A stretch of 64,000 nt of DNA from Cherax quadricarinatus. Lineage: Eukaryota; Arthropoda; Malacostraca; Decapoda; Parastacidae. Of the stretch, positions 1 to 14,200 are shown piece after piece. The position numbers and the translations under genes are program-made. Every line of letters begins with the position of its first letter. Position 1 is the stretch's first letter. Below the pieces are notes generated by a model that saw only the letters and a list, made by a program, of their open reading frames with translations, did not search any database and was not told the DNA's origin. The stretch spans positions 26,674,898 to 26,738,897 of the forward strand of contig NC_091303.1 in the NCBI RefSeq assembly GCF_038502225.1, in the 5' to 3' direction.

Positions 1-146
1 ACACACACAACACAAGACAGTTATAACACACACAGCACCAGACAGTGATAACACATACAGCACCAGAGAGTGGTAACACACACAACACCAGACAGTGGTA
101 ACACACACAGCACCAGACAGTGGTAACACACACAGCACCAGACAGT
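1..146. repeat. 25-bp minisatellite, first block
   Basis: Tandem 25-bp units with the core GCACCAGACAGTGATAAC followed by a short ACACACA stretch. Variants swap GTGATAAC for GTGGTAAC or GTGGCAAC. The array runs off the left edge. The unit carries no stop in three frames of the minus strand and 25 is not a multiple of 3, so it creates long false reading frames with a 25-residue period; these are not genes. Confidence 0.97.
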
Positions 147-443
147 GATAAGATAAGATAAGATAAGATTTCGTTCGGATTTTTAACCCCGGAGGGTTAG
201 CCACCCAGGATAACCCAAGAAAGTCAGTGCGTCATCGAGGACTGTCTAACTTATTTCCATTGGGGTCCTTAATCTTGTCCCCCAGGATGCGACCCACACC
301 AGTCGACTAACACCCAGGTACCTATTTGCTGCTAGGTGAACAGGACAACAGGTGTAAGGAAACGTGTCGAAATGTTTCCACCCGCCGGGAATCGAACCCG
401 GGCCCTCCGTGTGTGAAGCGGGAGCTTTAGCCACCAGGCCACC
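147..443 (-). mobile_element. tRNA-derived SINE, copy A (antisense)
   Basis: Read on the minus strand, this begins with a tRNA-like head. The B box GGTTCGATTCC is at 388-398 (minus), and an A-box-like segment lies at 421-434. A tRNA-unrelated body follows, ending in a (GATAA)n tail that appears on the plus strand as GATAAGATAAGATAA at 147-168. The anticodon-loop region reads TTCACAC, so a tRNA-Val-like ancestor is possible but uncertain. The copy sits inside the 25-bp minisatellite and recurs almost unchanged 1,873 bp downstream. Confidence 0.9.
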
Positions 444-2019
444 AGCACCAGACAGCACCAGCACCAGACAGTGGTAACACACACAGCACCAGACAGTGGT
501 AACACACACAGCACCAGACAGTGGTAACACACACAGCACCAGACAGTGATAACACATACAGCACCAGACAGTGGTAACACACACAGCACCAGACAGTGAT
601 AACACACACAGCACCAGACAGTGGTAACACACACAGCACCAGACAGTGATAACACACACAGCACCAGACAGTGATAACACACACAGCACCAGACAGTGGT
701 AACACACACAGCACCAGACAGTGATAACACACACAGCACCAGACAGTGATAACACACACAGCACCAGACAGTGATAACACACACAGCACCAGACAGTGAT
801 AACACATACAGCACCAGACAGTGGTAACACACACAGCACCAGACAGTGATAACACACACAGCACCAGACAGTGATAACATACACAGCACCAGACAGTGAT
901 AACACACACAGCACCAGACAGTGATAACACACACAGCACCAGACAGTGATAACACATACAGCACCAGACAGTGATAACACATACAGCACCAGACAGTGAT
1001 AACATACACAGCACCAGACAGTGATAACATACACAGCACCAGACAGTGATAACACACACAGCACCAGACAGTGATAACACACACAGCACCAGACAGTGAT
1101 AACACATACAGCACCAGACAGTGATAACACATACAGCACCAGACAGTGATAACATACACAGCACCAGACAGTGATAACACACACAGCACCAGACAGTGAT
1201 AACATACACAGCACCAGACAGTGATAACACACACAGCACCAGACAGTGATAACACACACAGCACCAGACAGTGATAACACATACAGCACCAGACAGTGAT
1301 AACACATACAGCACCAGACAGTGATAACACACAGCACCAGACAGTGATAACACACACAGCACCAGACAGTGATAACACACACAGCACCAGACAGTGGCAA
1401 CACACACAGCACCAGACAGTGATAACACACACAGCACCAGACAGTGATAACACACACAGCACCAGACAGTGGCAACACACACAGCACCAGACAGTGATAA
1501 CACACACAACACAAGACAGTTATAACACACACAGCACCAGACAGTGATAACACATACAGCACCAGAGAGTGGTAACACACACAACACCAGACAGTGGTAA
1601 CACACACAGCACCAGACAGTGGTAACACACACAGCACCAGACAGTGATAACACACACAGCACCAGACAGTGATAACACACACAGCACCAGACAGTGATAA
1701 CACACACAGCACCAGACAGTGATAACACACAGAGCACCAGACAGTGGCAACACACACAGCACCAGACAGTGATAACACACACAGCACCAGACAGTGATAA
1801 CACACACAGCACCAGACAGTGATAACACACACAGCACCAGACAGTGGCAACACACACAGCACCAGACAGTGATAACACACACAACACAAGACAGTTATAA
1901 CACACACAGCACCAGACAGTGATAACACATACAGCACCAGAGAGTGGTAACACACACAACACCAGACAGTGGTAACACACACAGCACCAGACAGTGGTAA
2001 CACACACAGCACCAGACAG
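444..2019. repeat. 25-bp minisatellite, second block
   Basis: About 63 units of the same 25-bp repeat. Diagnostic variant runs, such as the CAACACAAGACAGTTATAAC unit followed by a GAGAGTGG unit, occur at the start of the window, near 1505 and near 1882. This shows higher-order duplication within the array. Confidence 0.97.
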
Positions 2020-2316
2020 TGATAAGATAAGATAAGATAAGATTTCGTTCGGATTTTTAACCCCGGAGGGTTAGCCACCCAGGATAACCCAAGAAAGTCA
2101 GTGCGTCATCGAGGACTGTCTAACTTATTTCCATTGGGGTCCTTAATCTTGTCCCCCAGGATGCGACCCACACCAGTCGACTAACACCCAGGTACCTATT
2201 TGCTGCTAGGTGAACAGGACAACAGGTGTAAGGAAACGTGTCGAAATGTTTCCACCAGCCGGGAATCGAACCCGGGCACTCCGTGTGTGAAGCGGGAGCT
2301 TTAGCCACCAGGCCAC
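2020..2316 (-). mobile_element. tRNA-derived SINE, copy B (antisense)
   Basis: Nearly identical to copy A at 147-443. The visible differences are single bases, for example CCCGCCGGG versus CCAGCCGGG and GGGCCCTCC versus GGGCACTCC on the plus strand. The flanking minisatellite variants are also the same. This copy therefore most likely arose by duplication of a minisatellite block that already held the SINE, not by a second insertion. The B box (minus strand) is at about 2261-2271. Confidence 0.9.
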
Positions 2317-3037
2317 CAGCACCAGACAGCACCAGCACCAGACAGTGGTAACACACACAGCACCAGACAGTGGTAACACACACAGCACCAGACAGTGGTA
2401 ACACACACAGCACCAGACAGTGATAACACATACAGCACCAGACAGTGGTAACACACACAGCACCAGACAGTGATAACACACACAGCACCAGACAGTGGTA
2501 ACACACACAGCACCAGACAGTGATAACACACACAGCACCAGACAGTGATAACACACACAGCACCAGACAGTGGTAACACACACAGCACCAGACAGTGATA
2601 ACACACACAGCACCAGACAGTGATAACACACATAGCACCAGACAGTGATAACACACACAGCACCAGACAGTGATAACACATACAGCACCAGACAGTGGTA
2701 ACACACACAGCACCAGACAGTTATAAAACACACAACACCAGACAGTGATATCATATACAGCACCAGACAGTGATAATACACATAGCACCAGACAGTGATA
2801 ATACACATAGCACCAGACAGTGATAATACACATAGCACCAGACAGTGATAATACACATAGCACCAGACAGTGATAATACACATAGCACCAGACAGTGATA
2901 ATGCACATAGCACCAGACAGTGATAATACACATAGCACCAGACAGTGATAATGCACATAGCACCAGACAGTGGTAACACTCAGCACCAGACAGTGGTAAC
3001 ACACACAGCACCATACAGTGATAATACACACAGCATC
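2317..3037. repeat. 25-bp minisatellite, third block
   Basis: Continuation of the 25-bp array. From about 2770 to 2960 a sub-variant with GATAATACACATAG dominates, which shows local homogenisation. A non-LTR retrotransposon fragment interrupts the array at about 3038. Confidence 0.95.
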
Positions 3038-4300
3038 AGAATAAATGACAACCAGCACGGTTTCATGGAAGGCAAATCCTGTGTCACAAACCTTCTGGAG
3101 TTTTATGATAATGTAACAGAAGTAAGAGACGAGAGAGAGGGGTGGGTTGATTGCATCTTCTTGGACTGCAAGAATGCCTTCGACAGAGTTCCTCACAAGA
3201 GATTAGTGCAGAAACAAGAGGATCAGGCGCGTAAAACGGGAAGGGCACTTCAATGGATCAGAGAATACCTGACAGGGAGGCAACAACGAGTCATGGTACG
3301 TGATGAGGTATCAAGGTGGGCACCTGTGACGAGCGGGGTCCCACAGGGGTCGGTCTTAGGACCAGTGCTATTTTTGGTAAATGTGAATGACATAATGGAA
3401 GGGATAGATTCAGAGGTGTCCCTGTTCGCAGATGATGTGAAGTTAATGAGGAGAATTAAATCAGATGAGGATCAGACAGGCCGTCAAAGAGACCTGGACA
3501 GGCTGGACACGTGGTCCAGCAACTGGCTTCTCGAATTCAACCCTTCCCAAATGCAAAGTCATGAAGATCGGAGAAGGGCAAAGAAGACCGCAAACAGAAT
3601 ATAGGCTAGGTGGCCAACGACTGCAAATCTCGCTCAAGGAGAAAGATCTTGGCGTGAGTATAACACCGAACACGTCTCCGAAAGCACACATCAACCAGAT
3701 AACTTCAGCATATGGGCGCCGGCAAACCTGAGATAAGCATTCCGATATTTAAGTAAGGAATCTTTCAAGACACTGTACACCGTGTACGTCAGACCCATAC
3801 TGGAGTATGCAGCACCAGTTTGGAACCCGCACCGGGTCAAGCACGTTAAGAAATTAGAGAAAGTGCAAAGGTTTGCGACAAGGTTAGTTCCAGAGCTCAG
3901 GGGAATGTCCTGTGAAGAAAGTTTGAGGGAAATCGGCCTGACGACACTGGAGGACAGGAGGGATAGGGGAGACATGATAACGACACACAAAATACTGCGT
4001 GGAATAGACAAGGTGGACAGACAAGATGTTCCAGAGATGGGACACAGAAACAAGGGGTCACTCTTGGAAGTTGAAGACTCAAATGAGTCACAGGGATGTT
4101 AGGACGCAGTTCTTCAGTCATAGAATGGTCAGGAAGTGGAACAGTCTGGCGAGCTATGTAGTGGAGGCAGGAACCATACATAGCTTTAAGACGAGGTATG
4201 ATGAAGCTCATTGAGCAGGGAGAGAGAGGACCTAGTAGCGTTCAGTGAAGAAGCGGGGCCAGGAGCTGAGTCTCGACCCCTGCAACTACAATTAAGTGAG
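3038..4300 (+). mobile_element. 5'-truncated non-LTR retrotransposon (CR1/jockey-like), broken
   Basis: Encodes the middle and C-terminal parts of a LINE reverse transcriptase. Visible motifs are NDNQHGFMEGKSC, FLDCKNAFDRVPHKRL, SGVPQGSVLGPVLF and the catalytic FADDVK near 3428-3445. The C-terminal thumb/tail follows as YVRPILEYAAPVWNPH at 3785-3832 and FFSHRMVRKWNSL at 4111-4149. The frame moves at about 3550, 3715 and 4030, with an early stop at 3602-3604, so no protein is made. The endonuclease and N-terminal RT are missing (5' truncation). The 3' end reads CGACCCCTGCAACTACAATT and then runs through GTGAGTACACACAC straight back into the ACACAC part of the minisatellite. Further copies of this tail lie at 59505-61008. 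Confidence 0.88.
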
Positions 4301-5246
4301 TACACACACAGCACCAGACAGTGATAACACAAATAGCATAAGACAGTGATAACACACAGCACCAGAGAGTGGTAACACACACAGCACCAGACAGTGGTAA
4401 CACAGGCAGCACCAGACAGTGGTAACACACACAGCACCAGAGAGTGGTAACACACACAGCACCAGACAGTGGTAACACAGGCAGCACCAGACAGTGGTAA
4501 CACACACAGCACCAGAGAGTGGTAACACACACAGCACCAGACAGTGGTAACACACACAGCACCAGACAGTGGTAACACACACAACACCAGACAGTGGTAA
4601 CACATACAGCACCAGACAGTGGTAACACACGCAACACCAGACAGTGGTAACACACACAACACCAGACAGTGATAACACACACAGCACCAGACTGTGATAA
4701 CAGACACAGCACCAGACAGTGATAACACACATAGCATAAGACAGTGATAACACACACAACACAAGAGATTGATAACACACGCAGCACCAGACAGTGGTAA
4801 CACACGCAGCACCAGACAGTGGTAACACACGCAGCACCAGACAGTGATAACACACACAGCACCAGACAGTGGCAACACACGCAGCACCAGACACTGGTAA
4901 CACATACAGCAACAGACAGTGATAACACATACAGCACCAGACAGTGATAACACATACAGCACCAGACAGTGGTAACACACACAGAACCAGACAGTGGTAA
5001 CACACGCAGCACCAGACAGTGGTAACACACGCAGCACCAGACAGTGGTAACACACGCAGCACCAGACAGTGATAATACATACAGCACCAGACAGTGGTAA
5101 CACACGCAGCACCAGACAGTGGTAACACACGCAGCACCAGACAGTGGTAACACACGCAGCACCAGACAGTGGTAACACACGCAGCACCAGACAGTGATAA
5201 CACATACAGCACCAGACAGTGGTAACACACACAGAACCAGGTCCCT
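4301..5246. repeat. 25-bp minisatellite, fourth block
   Basis: The 25-bp array resumes after the LINE fragment, with a CACACGCAGCACC variant common from 4780 to 5200. It ends abruptly at about 5240, where the 20-bp satellite begins. Both repeats share the core ACAGCACYAG. Confidence 0.95.
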
Positions 5247-8200
5247 CTAATGAAGCCACAACAGCACTAGTGGAGCCACAACAGCACTAGTGGAGCTAAA
5301 ACAGCACTAATAGAGCCACAACAGCACTAATAGAGCCACAATAGCACTAGTGAAGCCACAACAGCACTAGTGGAGCCACAACAGCACTAGTGGAGCTACA
5401 ACAGCACTAGTGGAGCTACAACAGCACCAGGGGGGCCACAACAGCACTAGAGGGGCCACAACAGTACTAGTGGAGCTACAACAACACTAGTGGAGCTACA
5501 ACAGCACTAGTGGAGCTACAACAACACTAGTGGAGCTACAACAGCACTAGAGGGGCCACAACGGCACTAGAGGGGCCACAACAGCACTACTGGAGCTACA
5601 ACAACACTAGTGGAGCTACAACAGCACCAGTGGAGCTAAAACAGCACTAGAGGAGCTACAACAGCACTAGAGGGGCCACAACAGCACTAGAGGGGCCAAA
5701 ACAGCACTAGTGGAGCTACAACAACACTAGTGGAGCTACAACAGCACTAGAGGAGCTACAACAGCGCTAGAGGAGCCACAAAAGCACTAGAGGGGCCACA
5801 ACAGCACTAGTGGAGCTACAACAACACTAGTGGAGCTACAAGAGCACTAGTGGAGCTACAACAGTACTAGTGGAGCTACAACAGCACTAGTGGAGCTACA
5901 ACAGCACTAGAGGAGCTACAACAGCACTAATAGAGCCACAACAGCACTAGTGGAGCCACAACAGCACTATTGGAGCTACAACAGCACTAGTGGAGCCACA
6001 ACAGCACTAATAGAGCTACAACAGCACTAGTGGAGCTACAACAGCACTAATAGAGCCACAACAGCACTAGTGGAGCTACAACAACACTAGTGGAGCTACA
6101 ACAGCACTAATAGAGCCACAAAAACACTAGGGGAGCTACAACAACACTAGTGGAGCTAAAACAGCACTAATAGAGCCACAACAGCACTAGTGGAGCTACA
6201 ACAACACTACTAGAGCCACAACAGCATTAATAGAGCCACAACAGCACTAGTGGAGCTACAACAGCACTAGTGAAGCCACAACAGCACTAATAGAGCCACA
6301 ACAGCACTAGTGGAGCTACAACAACACTAGTGGAGCTACAACAGCACTAATAGAGCCACAACAGCACTAGTGGAGCTACAACAACACTAGTGGAGCTACA
6401 ACATCACTAATAGAGCCACAACAACACTAGTGTAGCTACAACAACACTAGTGGAGCCACAACAGCACTAGTGGAGCCACAACAGCACTAATAGAGCCACA
6501 ACAGCACTAGTGGAGCCACAACAGCACTAATAGAGCCACAACAGCAATAGTGGAGCCACAACATCACTAGTGGAGCCACATCAGCACTAGTGGAGCTACA
6601 ACAGCACTACTAGAGCCACAACAGCACTAGTGGAGCCACAACAGCACTAGTGGAGCTACAACAGCACTACTGGAGCTACAACAGCACTAGTGGAGCTACA
6701 TCAGCACTAATAGAGCCACAGCAGCACTAGTGGAGCCACAACAGCACTAGTGGAGCCACAACAGCACTAGAGGAGCTACAACAGCACTAGTGGAGCCACA
6801 ACAGCACTAGTGGAGCTACTACAGCACTAGAGGGGCCACAACAGCACTAGAGGGGCTACAACAGCACTAGTGGAGCCAAAACGGCGCTAGTGGAGCTACA
6901 ACAGCACTAGTGGAGCCACAACAGCACTAGTGGAGCCACAACAGCACTAGTGGAGCCACAACAGCACTATTGGAGCTACAACAGCACTAGTGGAGCTACA
7001 ATAGCACTAGTGGAGCCACAACAGCACTAGTGGAGCCACAACAACACTAGTGGAGCCACAACAGCACTAGTGGAGCCACAACAGCACTAGTGGAGCTACA
7101 ACAGCACTAGTGGAGCCAAAACAGCACTAGTGGAGCCACAACAGCACTAGTGCAGCTACAACAGCACTTGTGGAGCTACAACAGCACTAGTGGAGCCACA
7201 ACACCACTAGTGGAGCCACAACAGCCCTAGTGGAGCTACAACAGCACTAGTTGAGCTACAACAGCACTAGTGGAGCTACAACAGCACTAGTCCAGCTACA
7301 ACAGCACTTGTGGAGCTACAACAGCACTAGTGGAGCTAAAACAGTACTAGTGGAGCCACAACAGCACTAGTGGAGCTACAACAGCACTAGTGGAGCTACA
7401 ACAGCACTAGTGGAGCTACAACAGTACTAGTGGAGCTACAAGAGCACTAGTGGGGCCACAACAGCACTAGTGGAGCTACAACAGCACTAGTGGAGCTACA
7501 ACAGCACTAGTGGAGCTACAACAGCACTAGTGGAGCTACAACAGCACTAGTGGAGCTACAACAGCACTAGTGGAGCCACAACAGCACTAGTGGAGCTACA
7601 ACAACACTAGTGGAACCACAACAGCACTAGTGGAGCTACAACAGCACTAGTGGGGCCACAACAGCACTAGTGGAGCTACAACAACACTAGTGGAACCACA
7701 ACAGCACTAGTGGAGCTACAACAACACTAGTGGAGCCACAACAGCACTAGTGGAGCTACAACAACACTAGTGGAACCACAACAGCACTAGTGGAGCTACA
7801 ACAACACTAGTGGAACCACAACAGCACTAGTGGAGCTACAACAACACTAGTGGAACCACAACAGCACTAGTGGAGCTACAACAACACTAGTGGAACCACA
7901 ACAGCACTAGTGGAACCACAACAGCACTAGTGGAGCTACAACAGCACTAGTGGAGCCACAACAGCACTAGTGGAGCTACAACAGCACAAGTGGAGCTACA
8001 ACAGCACTAGTGGAGCTACAACAGCATTAGTGGAGCTACAACAACATTAGTGGAGCTACAACAGCACTAGTGGAGCTACAACAGCACTAGTGGAGCTACA
8101 ACAGCATTAGTGGAGCTACAACAGCATTAGTGGAGCTACAACAGCACTAATGGAGCTACAACAGGACTAGTGGAGCCACAACAGCACTAGTGGAGCCACA

Positions 8201-11200
8201 ACAGGACTAGTGGAGCCACAACAGGACTAGTGGAGCCACAACAGCACTAGTGGAGCTACAACAGCACTAGTGGATCCACAACAGCACTAGTGGAGCCACA
8301 ACAGCACTAGTGGAGCCACAACAGCACTAGTTGAGCCACAACAGGACTAGTGGAGCTACAAGAGAACTAGTGGAGCTACAACAGCACTAGTGGAGCTACA
8401 ACAGCACTAGAGGAGCTACAACAGGACTAGTGGAGCTACAAGAGCACTAGTGGAGCTACAACAGCACTAGTGGAGCTACATCAGCACTAGTGGAGCTACA
8501 AGAGCACTAGTGGAGCTACAACAGCACTAGTGGAGCTACAAGAGCACTAGTGGAGCTACAACAGCACTAGTGGAGCTACAACAGCACTAGTGGAGCTACA
8601 AGAGCACTAGTGGAGCCACAACAGCACTAGTGGAGCTACAACAGCACTAGAGGAGCTACAACAGCACTAGTGGAGCTACAACAGCATTAGTGGAGCCACA
8701 ACAGCACTAGTGGAGCCACAACAGGACTAGTGGAGCTACAACACCACTAGTGGAGTTACAACATCACTAGTGGAACTACAACAGCACTAGTGGAGCTACA
8801 ACAGCACTAATAGAGCCACAACAGCACTAGTGGAGCTACAACAGCACTAATAGAGCCACAACAGCACTAGTGGAACTATAACAGCACTAATAGAGCCACA
8901 ACAGCACTAGTGGAGACACAACAGCACTAGTGGAGCCACAACAGCACTAGTGGAGCCGCAACAGCACTAGTGGAGCTACAACAGCACTAGTGGAGCCACA
9001 ACAGCACTAGTGGAGCTACAACAGCACTAGTGGAACCACAACAGCACTAGTGGAGCCAAAACAGCACTAGTGAGGCCACAACAGCACTAGTGGAGCTACA
9101 ACAGCACTAGTGGAGCTACAACAGCACTAGTGGAGCTACAACAGCACTAGTGGAGCCACAACAGCACTAGTGGAGCCACAACAGCATTAGTGGGGCCACA
9201 ACAGCACTAGTGGAGCTACAACAACACTAATGGAGCTACAACAGCACTAGTGGAGCCACAACAGCACTAGTGGAGCTACAACAGCACTACTAGAGCCACA
9301 ACAGCACTAGTGGAGCCACAACAGCACTAGTGGAGCTACAACAGCACTACTGGAGCTACTACAGCACTAGTGGAGCTACATCAGCACTAATAGAGCCACA
9401 ACAGCACTAGTGGAGCCACAACAGCACTAGTGGAGCCACAACAGCACTAGAGGAGCTACAACAGCACTAGTGGAGCCACAACAGCACTAGTGGAGCTACA
9501 ACAGCACTAGAGGGGCCACAACAGCACTAGAGGGGCTACAACAGCACTAGTGGAGCCAAAACGGCGCTAGTGGAGCTACAACAGCACTAGTGGAGCCACA
9601 ACAGCACTAGTGGAGCCACAACAGCACTAGTGGAGCCACAACAGCACTATTGGAGCTACAACAGCACTAGTGGAGCTACAATAGCACTAGTGGAGCCACA
9701 ACAGCACTAGTGGAGCCACAACAACACTAGTGGAGCCACAACAGCACTAGTGGAGCTACAACAGCACTAGTGGAGCTACAACAGCACTAGTGGGGCCAAA
9801 ACAGCACTAGTGGAGCCACAACAGCACTAGTGCAGCTACAACAGCACTTGTGGAGCTACAACAGCACTAGTGGAGCCACAACAGCACTAGTGGAGCCACA
9901 ACAGCCCTAGTGGAGCTACAACAGCACTAGTTGAGCTACAACAGCACTAGTGGAGCTACAACAGCACTAGTCCAGCTACAACAGCACTTGTGGAGCTACA
10001 ACAGCACTAGTGGAGCTAAAACAGTACTAGTGGAGCCACAACAGCACTAGTGGAGCTACAACAGCACTAGTGGAGCTACAACAGCACTAGTGGAGCTACA
10101 ACAGTACTAGTGGAGCTACAAGAGCACTAGTGGGGCCACAACAGCACTAGTGGAGCTACAACAGCACTAGTGGAGCTACAACAGCACTAGTGGAGCTACA
10201 ACAGCACTAGTGGAGCTACAACAGCACTAGTGGAGCTACAACAGCACTAGTGGAGCCACAACAGCACTAGTGGAGCTACAACAACACTAGTGGAACCACA
10301 ACAGCACTAGTGGAGCTACAACAGCACTAGTGGGGCCACAACAGCACTAGTGGAGCTACAACAACACTAGTGGAACCACAACAGCACTAGTGGAGCTACA
10401 ACAACACTAGTGGAGCCACAACAGCACTAGTGGAGCTACAACAACACTAGTGGAACCACAACAGCACTAGTGGAGCTACAACAACACTAGTGGAACCACA
10501 ACAGCACTAGTGGAACCACAACAGCACTAGTGGAGCTACAACAGCACTAGTGGAGCCACAACAGCACTAGTGGAGCTACAACAGCACAAGTGGAGCTACA
10601 ACAGCACTAGTGGAGCTACAACAGCATTAGTGGAGCTACAACAGCATTAGTGGAGCTACAACAGCACTAGTGGAGCTACAACAGCACTAGTGGAGCTACA
10701 ACAGCATTAGTGGAGCTACAACAGCATTAGTGGAGCTACAACAGCACTAATGGAGCTACAACAGGACTAGTGGAGCCACAACAGCACTAGTGGAGCCACA
10801 ACAGGACTAGTGGAGCCACAACAGGACTAGTGAAGCCACAACAGCACTAGTGGAGCTACAACAGCACTAGTGGATCCACAACAGCACTAGTGGAGCCACA
10901 ACAGCACTAGTGGAGCCACAACAGCACTAGTTGAGCCACAACAGGACTAGTGGAGCTACAAGAGAACTAGTGGAGCTACAACAGCACTAGTGGAGCTACA
11001 ACAGCACTAGAGGAGCTACAACAGGACTAGTGGAGCTACAAGAGCACTAGTGGAGCTACAACAGCACTAGTGGAGCTACAACAGCACTAGTGGAGCTACA
11101 AGAGCACTAGTGGAGCTACAACAGCACTAGTGGAGCTACAAGAGCACTAGTGGAGCTACAACAGCACTAGTGGAGCTACAAGAGCACTAGTGGAGCTACA

Positions 11201-14200
11201 ACAGCACTAGTGGAGCTACAACAGCACTAGTGGAGCTACAAGAGCACTAGTGGAGCCACAACAGCACTAGTGGAGCTACAACAGCACTAGAGGAGCTACA
11301 ACAGCACTAGTGGAGCTACAACAGCATTAGTGGAGCCACAACAGCACTAGTGGAGCCACAACAGGACTAGTGGAGCTACAACAGCACTAGTGGAGTTACA
11401 ACATCACTAGTGGAACTACAACAGCACTAGTGGAGCTACAACAGCACTAATAGAGCCACAACAGCACTAGTGGAGCTACAACAGCACTAATAGAGCCACA
11501 ACAGCACTAGTGGAACTATAACAGCACTAATAGAGCCACAACAGCACTAGTGGAGACACAACAGCACTAGTGGAGCCACAACAGCACTAGTGGAGCCGCA
11601 ACAGCACTAGTGGAGCTACAACAGCACTAGTGGAGCCACAACAGCACTAGTGGAGATACAACAGCACTAGTGGAACCACAACAGCACTAGTGGAGCCAAA
11701 ACAGCACTAGTGGGGCCACAACAGCACTAGTGGAGCTACAACAGCACTAGTGGAGCTACAACAGCACTAGTGGAGCTACAACAGCACTAGTGGAGCCACA
11801 ACAGCACTAGTGGAGCCACAACAGCATTAGTGGGGCCACAACAGCACTAGTGGAGCTACAACAACACTAATGGAGCTACAACAGCACTAGTGGAGCCACA
11901 ACAGCACTAGTGGAGCTACAACAGCACTAATGGAGCTACAACAGCACTAGTGGAGCTACAACAGCACTAATGGAGCTACAACATCACTAGTGGAGCTACA
12001 ACAGCACTAATAGAGCCACAACAGCACTAGTGGAGCCACAACAGCACTAATAGAGCCACAACAGCACTAGTGGAGCCACAACAGCACTAATAGAGCCACA
12101 ACAGCACTAATAGAGCCACAACAGCACTAGTGGAGCCACAACAGCACTAATAGAGCCACAACAGCACTAGTGGAGCCACAACAGCACTAGTGGAGCTACA
12201 ACAGCACTAGTGGAGCCACAGCAGCACTAGTTCAGCTACAACATCACTAGTGGAGCTACAACAGCACTAGTGGAGCTACAACAGCACTAGTGGAGCTACA
12301 ACAGCACTAATGGAGCTACAACAGCACTAGTGGAGCTACAACAGCACTAATGGAGCTACAACATCACTAGTGGAGCTACAACAGCACTAATAGAGCCACA
12401 ACAGCACTAGTGGAGCCACAACAGCACTAATAGAACCACAACAGCACTAGTGGAGCCACAACAGCACTAGTGGAGCTACAACAGCACTAGTGGAGCTACA
12501 ACAACATTAGTGGAGCTACAACAGCACTAGTGGAGCTACAACAACACTAGTGGAGCTACAAGAGCACTAGTGGAGCTACAACAACACTAGTGGAGCTACA
12601 ACAGCACTAGAGGGGTCACAACAGCACTAGACGGGCTACAACAGCACTAGTGGAGCCAAAACAGCACTAGTGGAGCTAAAACAGCACTAGTGGAGCTACA
12701 ACAACATTAGTGGAGCTACGACAGCACTAGTGGAGCTACAACAACACTAGTGGAGCTACAACAGCACTAGTGGAGCTACAACAACACTAGTGGAGCTACA
12801 ACAGCACTAGTGGAGCTACAACAACACTAGTGGAGCTACAACAGCACTAGAGGGGCCACAACAGCACTAGTAGAGCCACAACAGCAGTAGTGGAGCTACA
12901 ACAGCACTAGTGGAGCCACAACAGCACTAGTGGAGCTACAACAGCACTAGTGGAGCTACAACAACACTAGTGGAGCTACAACAGCACTAGTGGAGTCACA
13001 ACAGCACTAATAGAGCCACAACAGCACTAGTGGAGCCACAACAGCACTAGTGGAGCTACAGCACTAGTGGAGCCACAACAGCATTAGTGGAGCCACAACA
13101 GCACTAGTGGAGCCACAACAGCACTAGTGGAGCTACAACAGCACTAGTGGAGCTACAACAGCACTAGTGGAGCCACAACAGCACTAGTGGAGCTACAACA
13201 GCACTAGTGGAGCCACAACAGCACTAGTGGAGCCACAACAGCACTAGGGGAGCCAAAACAGCACTAGAGGAGCCACAACAGCACTAATGGAGCCACAACA
13301 GCACTAGTGGAGCTACAACAGCACTAGTAGAGCTACAACAGAACTAGTGGGGCCACAACAGCACTAGTGGAGCTACAACAGCACTAGTGGGGCCACAACA
13401 GCACTAGTGGAGCTACAACAGCACTAGTGGAGCCACAACAGCACTAGTGGAGCCACAACAGCACTAATGGAGCCACAACAGCAACAGTGGAGCTACAACA
13501 GCACTAGTGGAGCTACAACAGCACCAGTGGAGGTACAACAGCACTAGTGGAGACACAACAGCACTAGTGGAGCCACAACAACACTAGTGGAGCCGCAACA
13601 GCACTAGTGGAGCTACAACAGCACTAGTGGAGCCACAACAGCACTAGTGGAGCTACAACAGCACTAGTGGAACCACAACAGCACTAGTGGAGCCAAAACA
13701 GCACTAGTGGGGCCACAACAGCACTAGTGGAGCTACAACAGCTCTAATAGAGCGACAACAGCACTAGTGGAGCCACAACAGCACTAGTGGAGCTACAACA
13801 GCACTAGTGGAGCTACAACAGCACTAGTGGAGCTACAACAGCACTAGTGGAGCTACAACAGCACTAGTGGAGCCACAACAGCACTAGTGGAGCCACAACA
13901 GCATTAGTGGGGCCACAACAGCACTAGTGGAGCTACAACAACACTAATGGAGCTACAACAGCACTAGTGGAGCCACAACAGCACTAGTGGAGCCACAACA
14001 GCACTAATAGAGCCACAACAGCACTAATAGAGCCACAACAGCACTAGTGGAGCCACAACAGCACTAATAGAGCCACAACAGCACTAGTGGAGCCACAACA
14101 GCACTAGTGGCGCTACAACAGCACTAGTGGAGCCACAGCAGCACTAGTTCAGCTACAACATCACTAGTGGAGCTACAACAGCACTAGTGGAGCTACAACA

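Noticed and set aside
378..443. Possible tRNA gene (also at 58719, 61483 and 62204)
   Set aside because: A and B boxes are present, but the cloverleaf is incomplete and a SINE body with a repeat tail follows in each case.
246..5259. Long minus-strand open frames (up to 610 codons) with Cys/Leu/Val repeats of 25 residues
   Set aside because: They are translations of the 25-bp minisatellite in all three minus frames and run through an antisense SINE. There is no independent coding signal.
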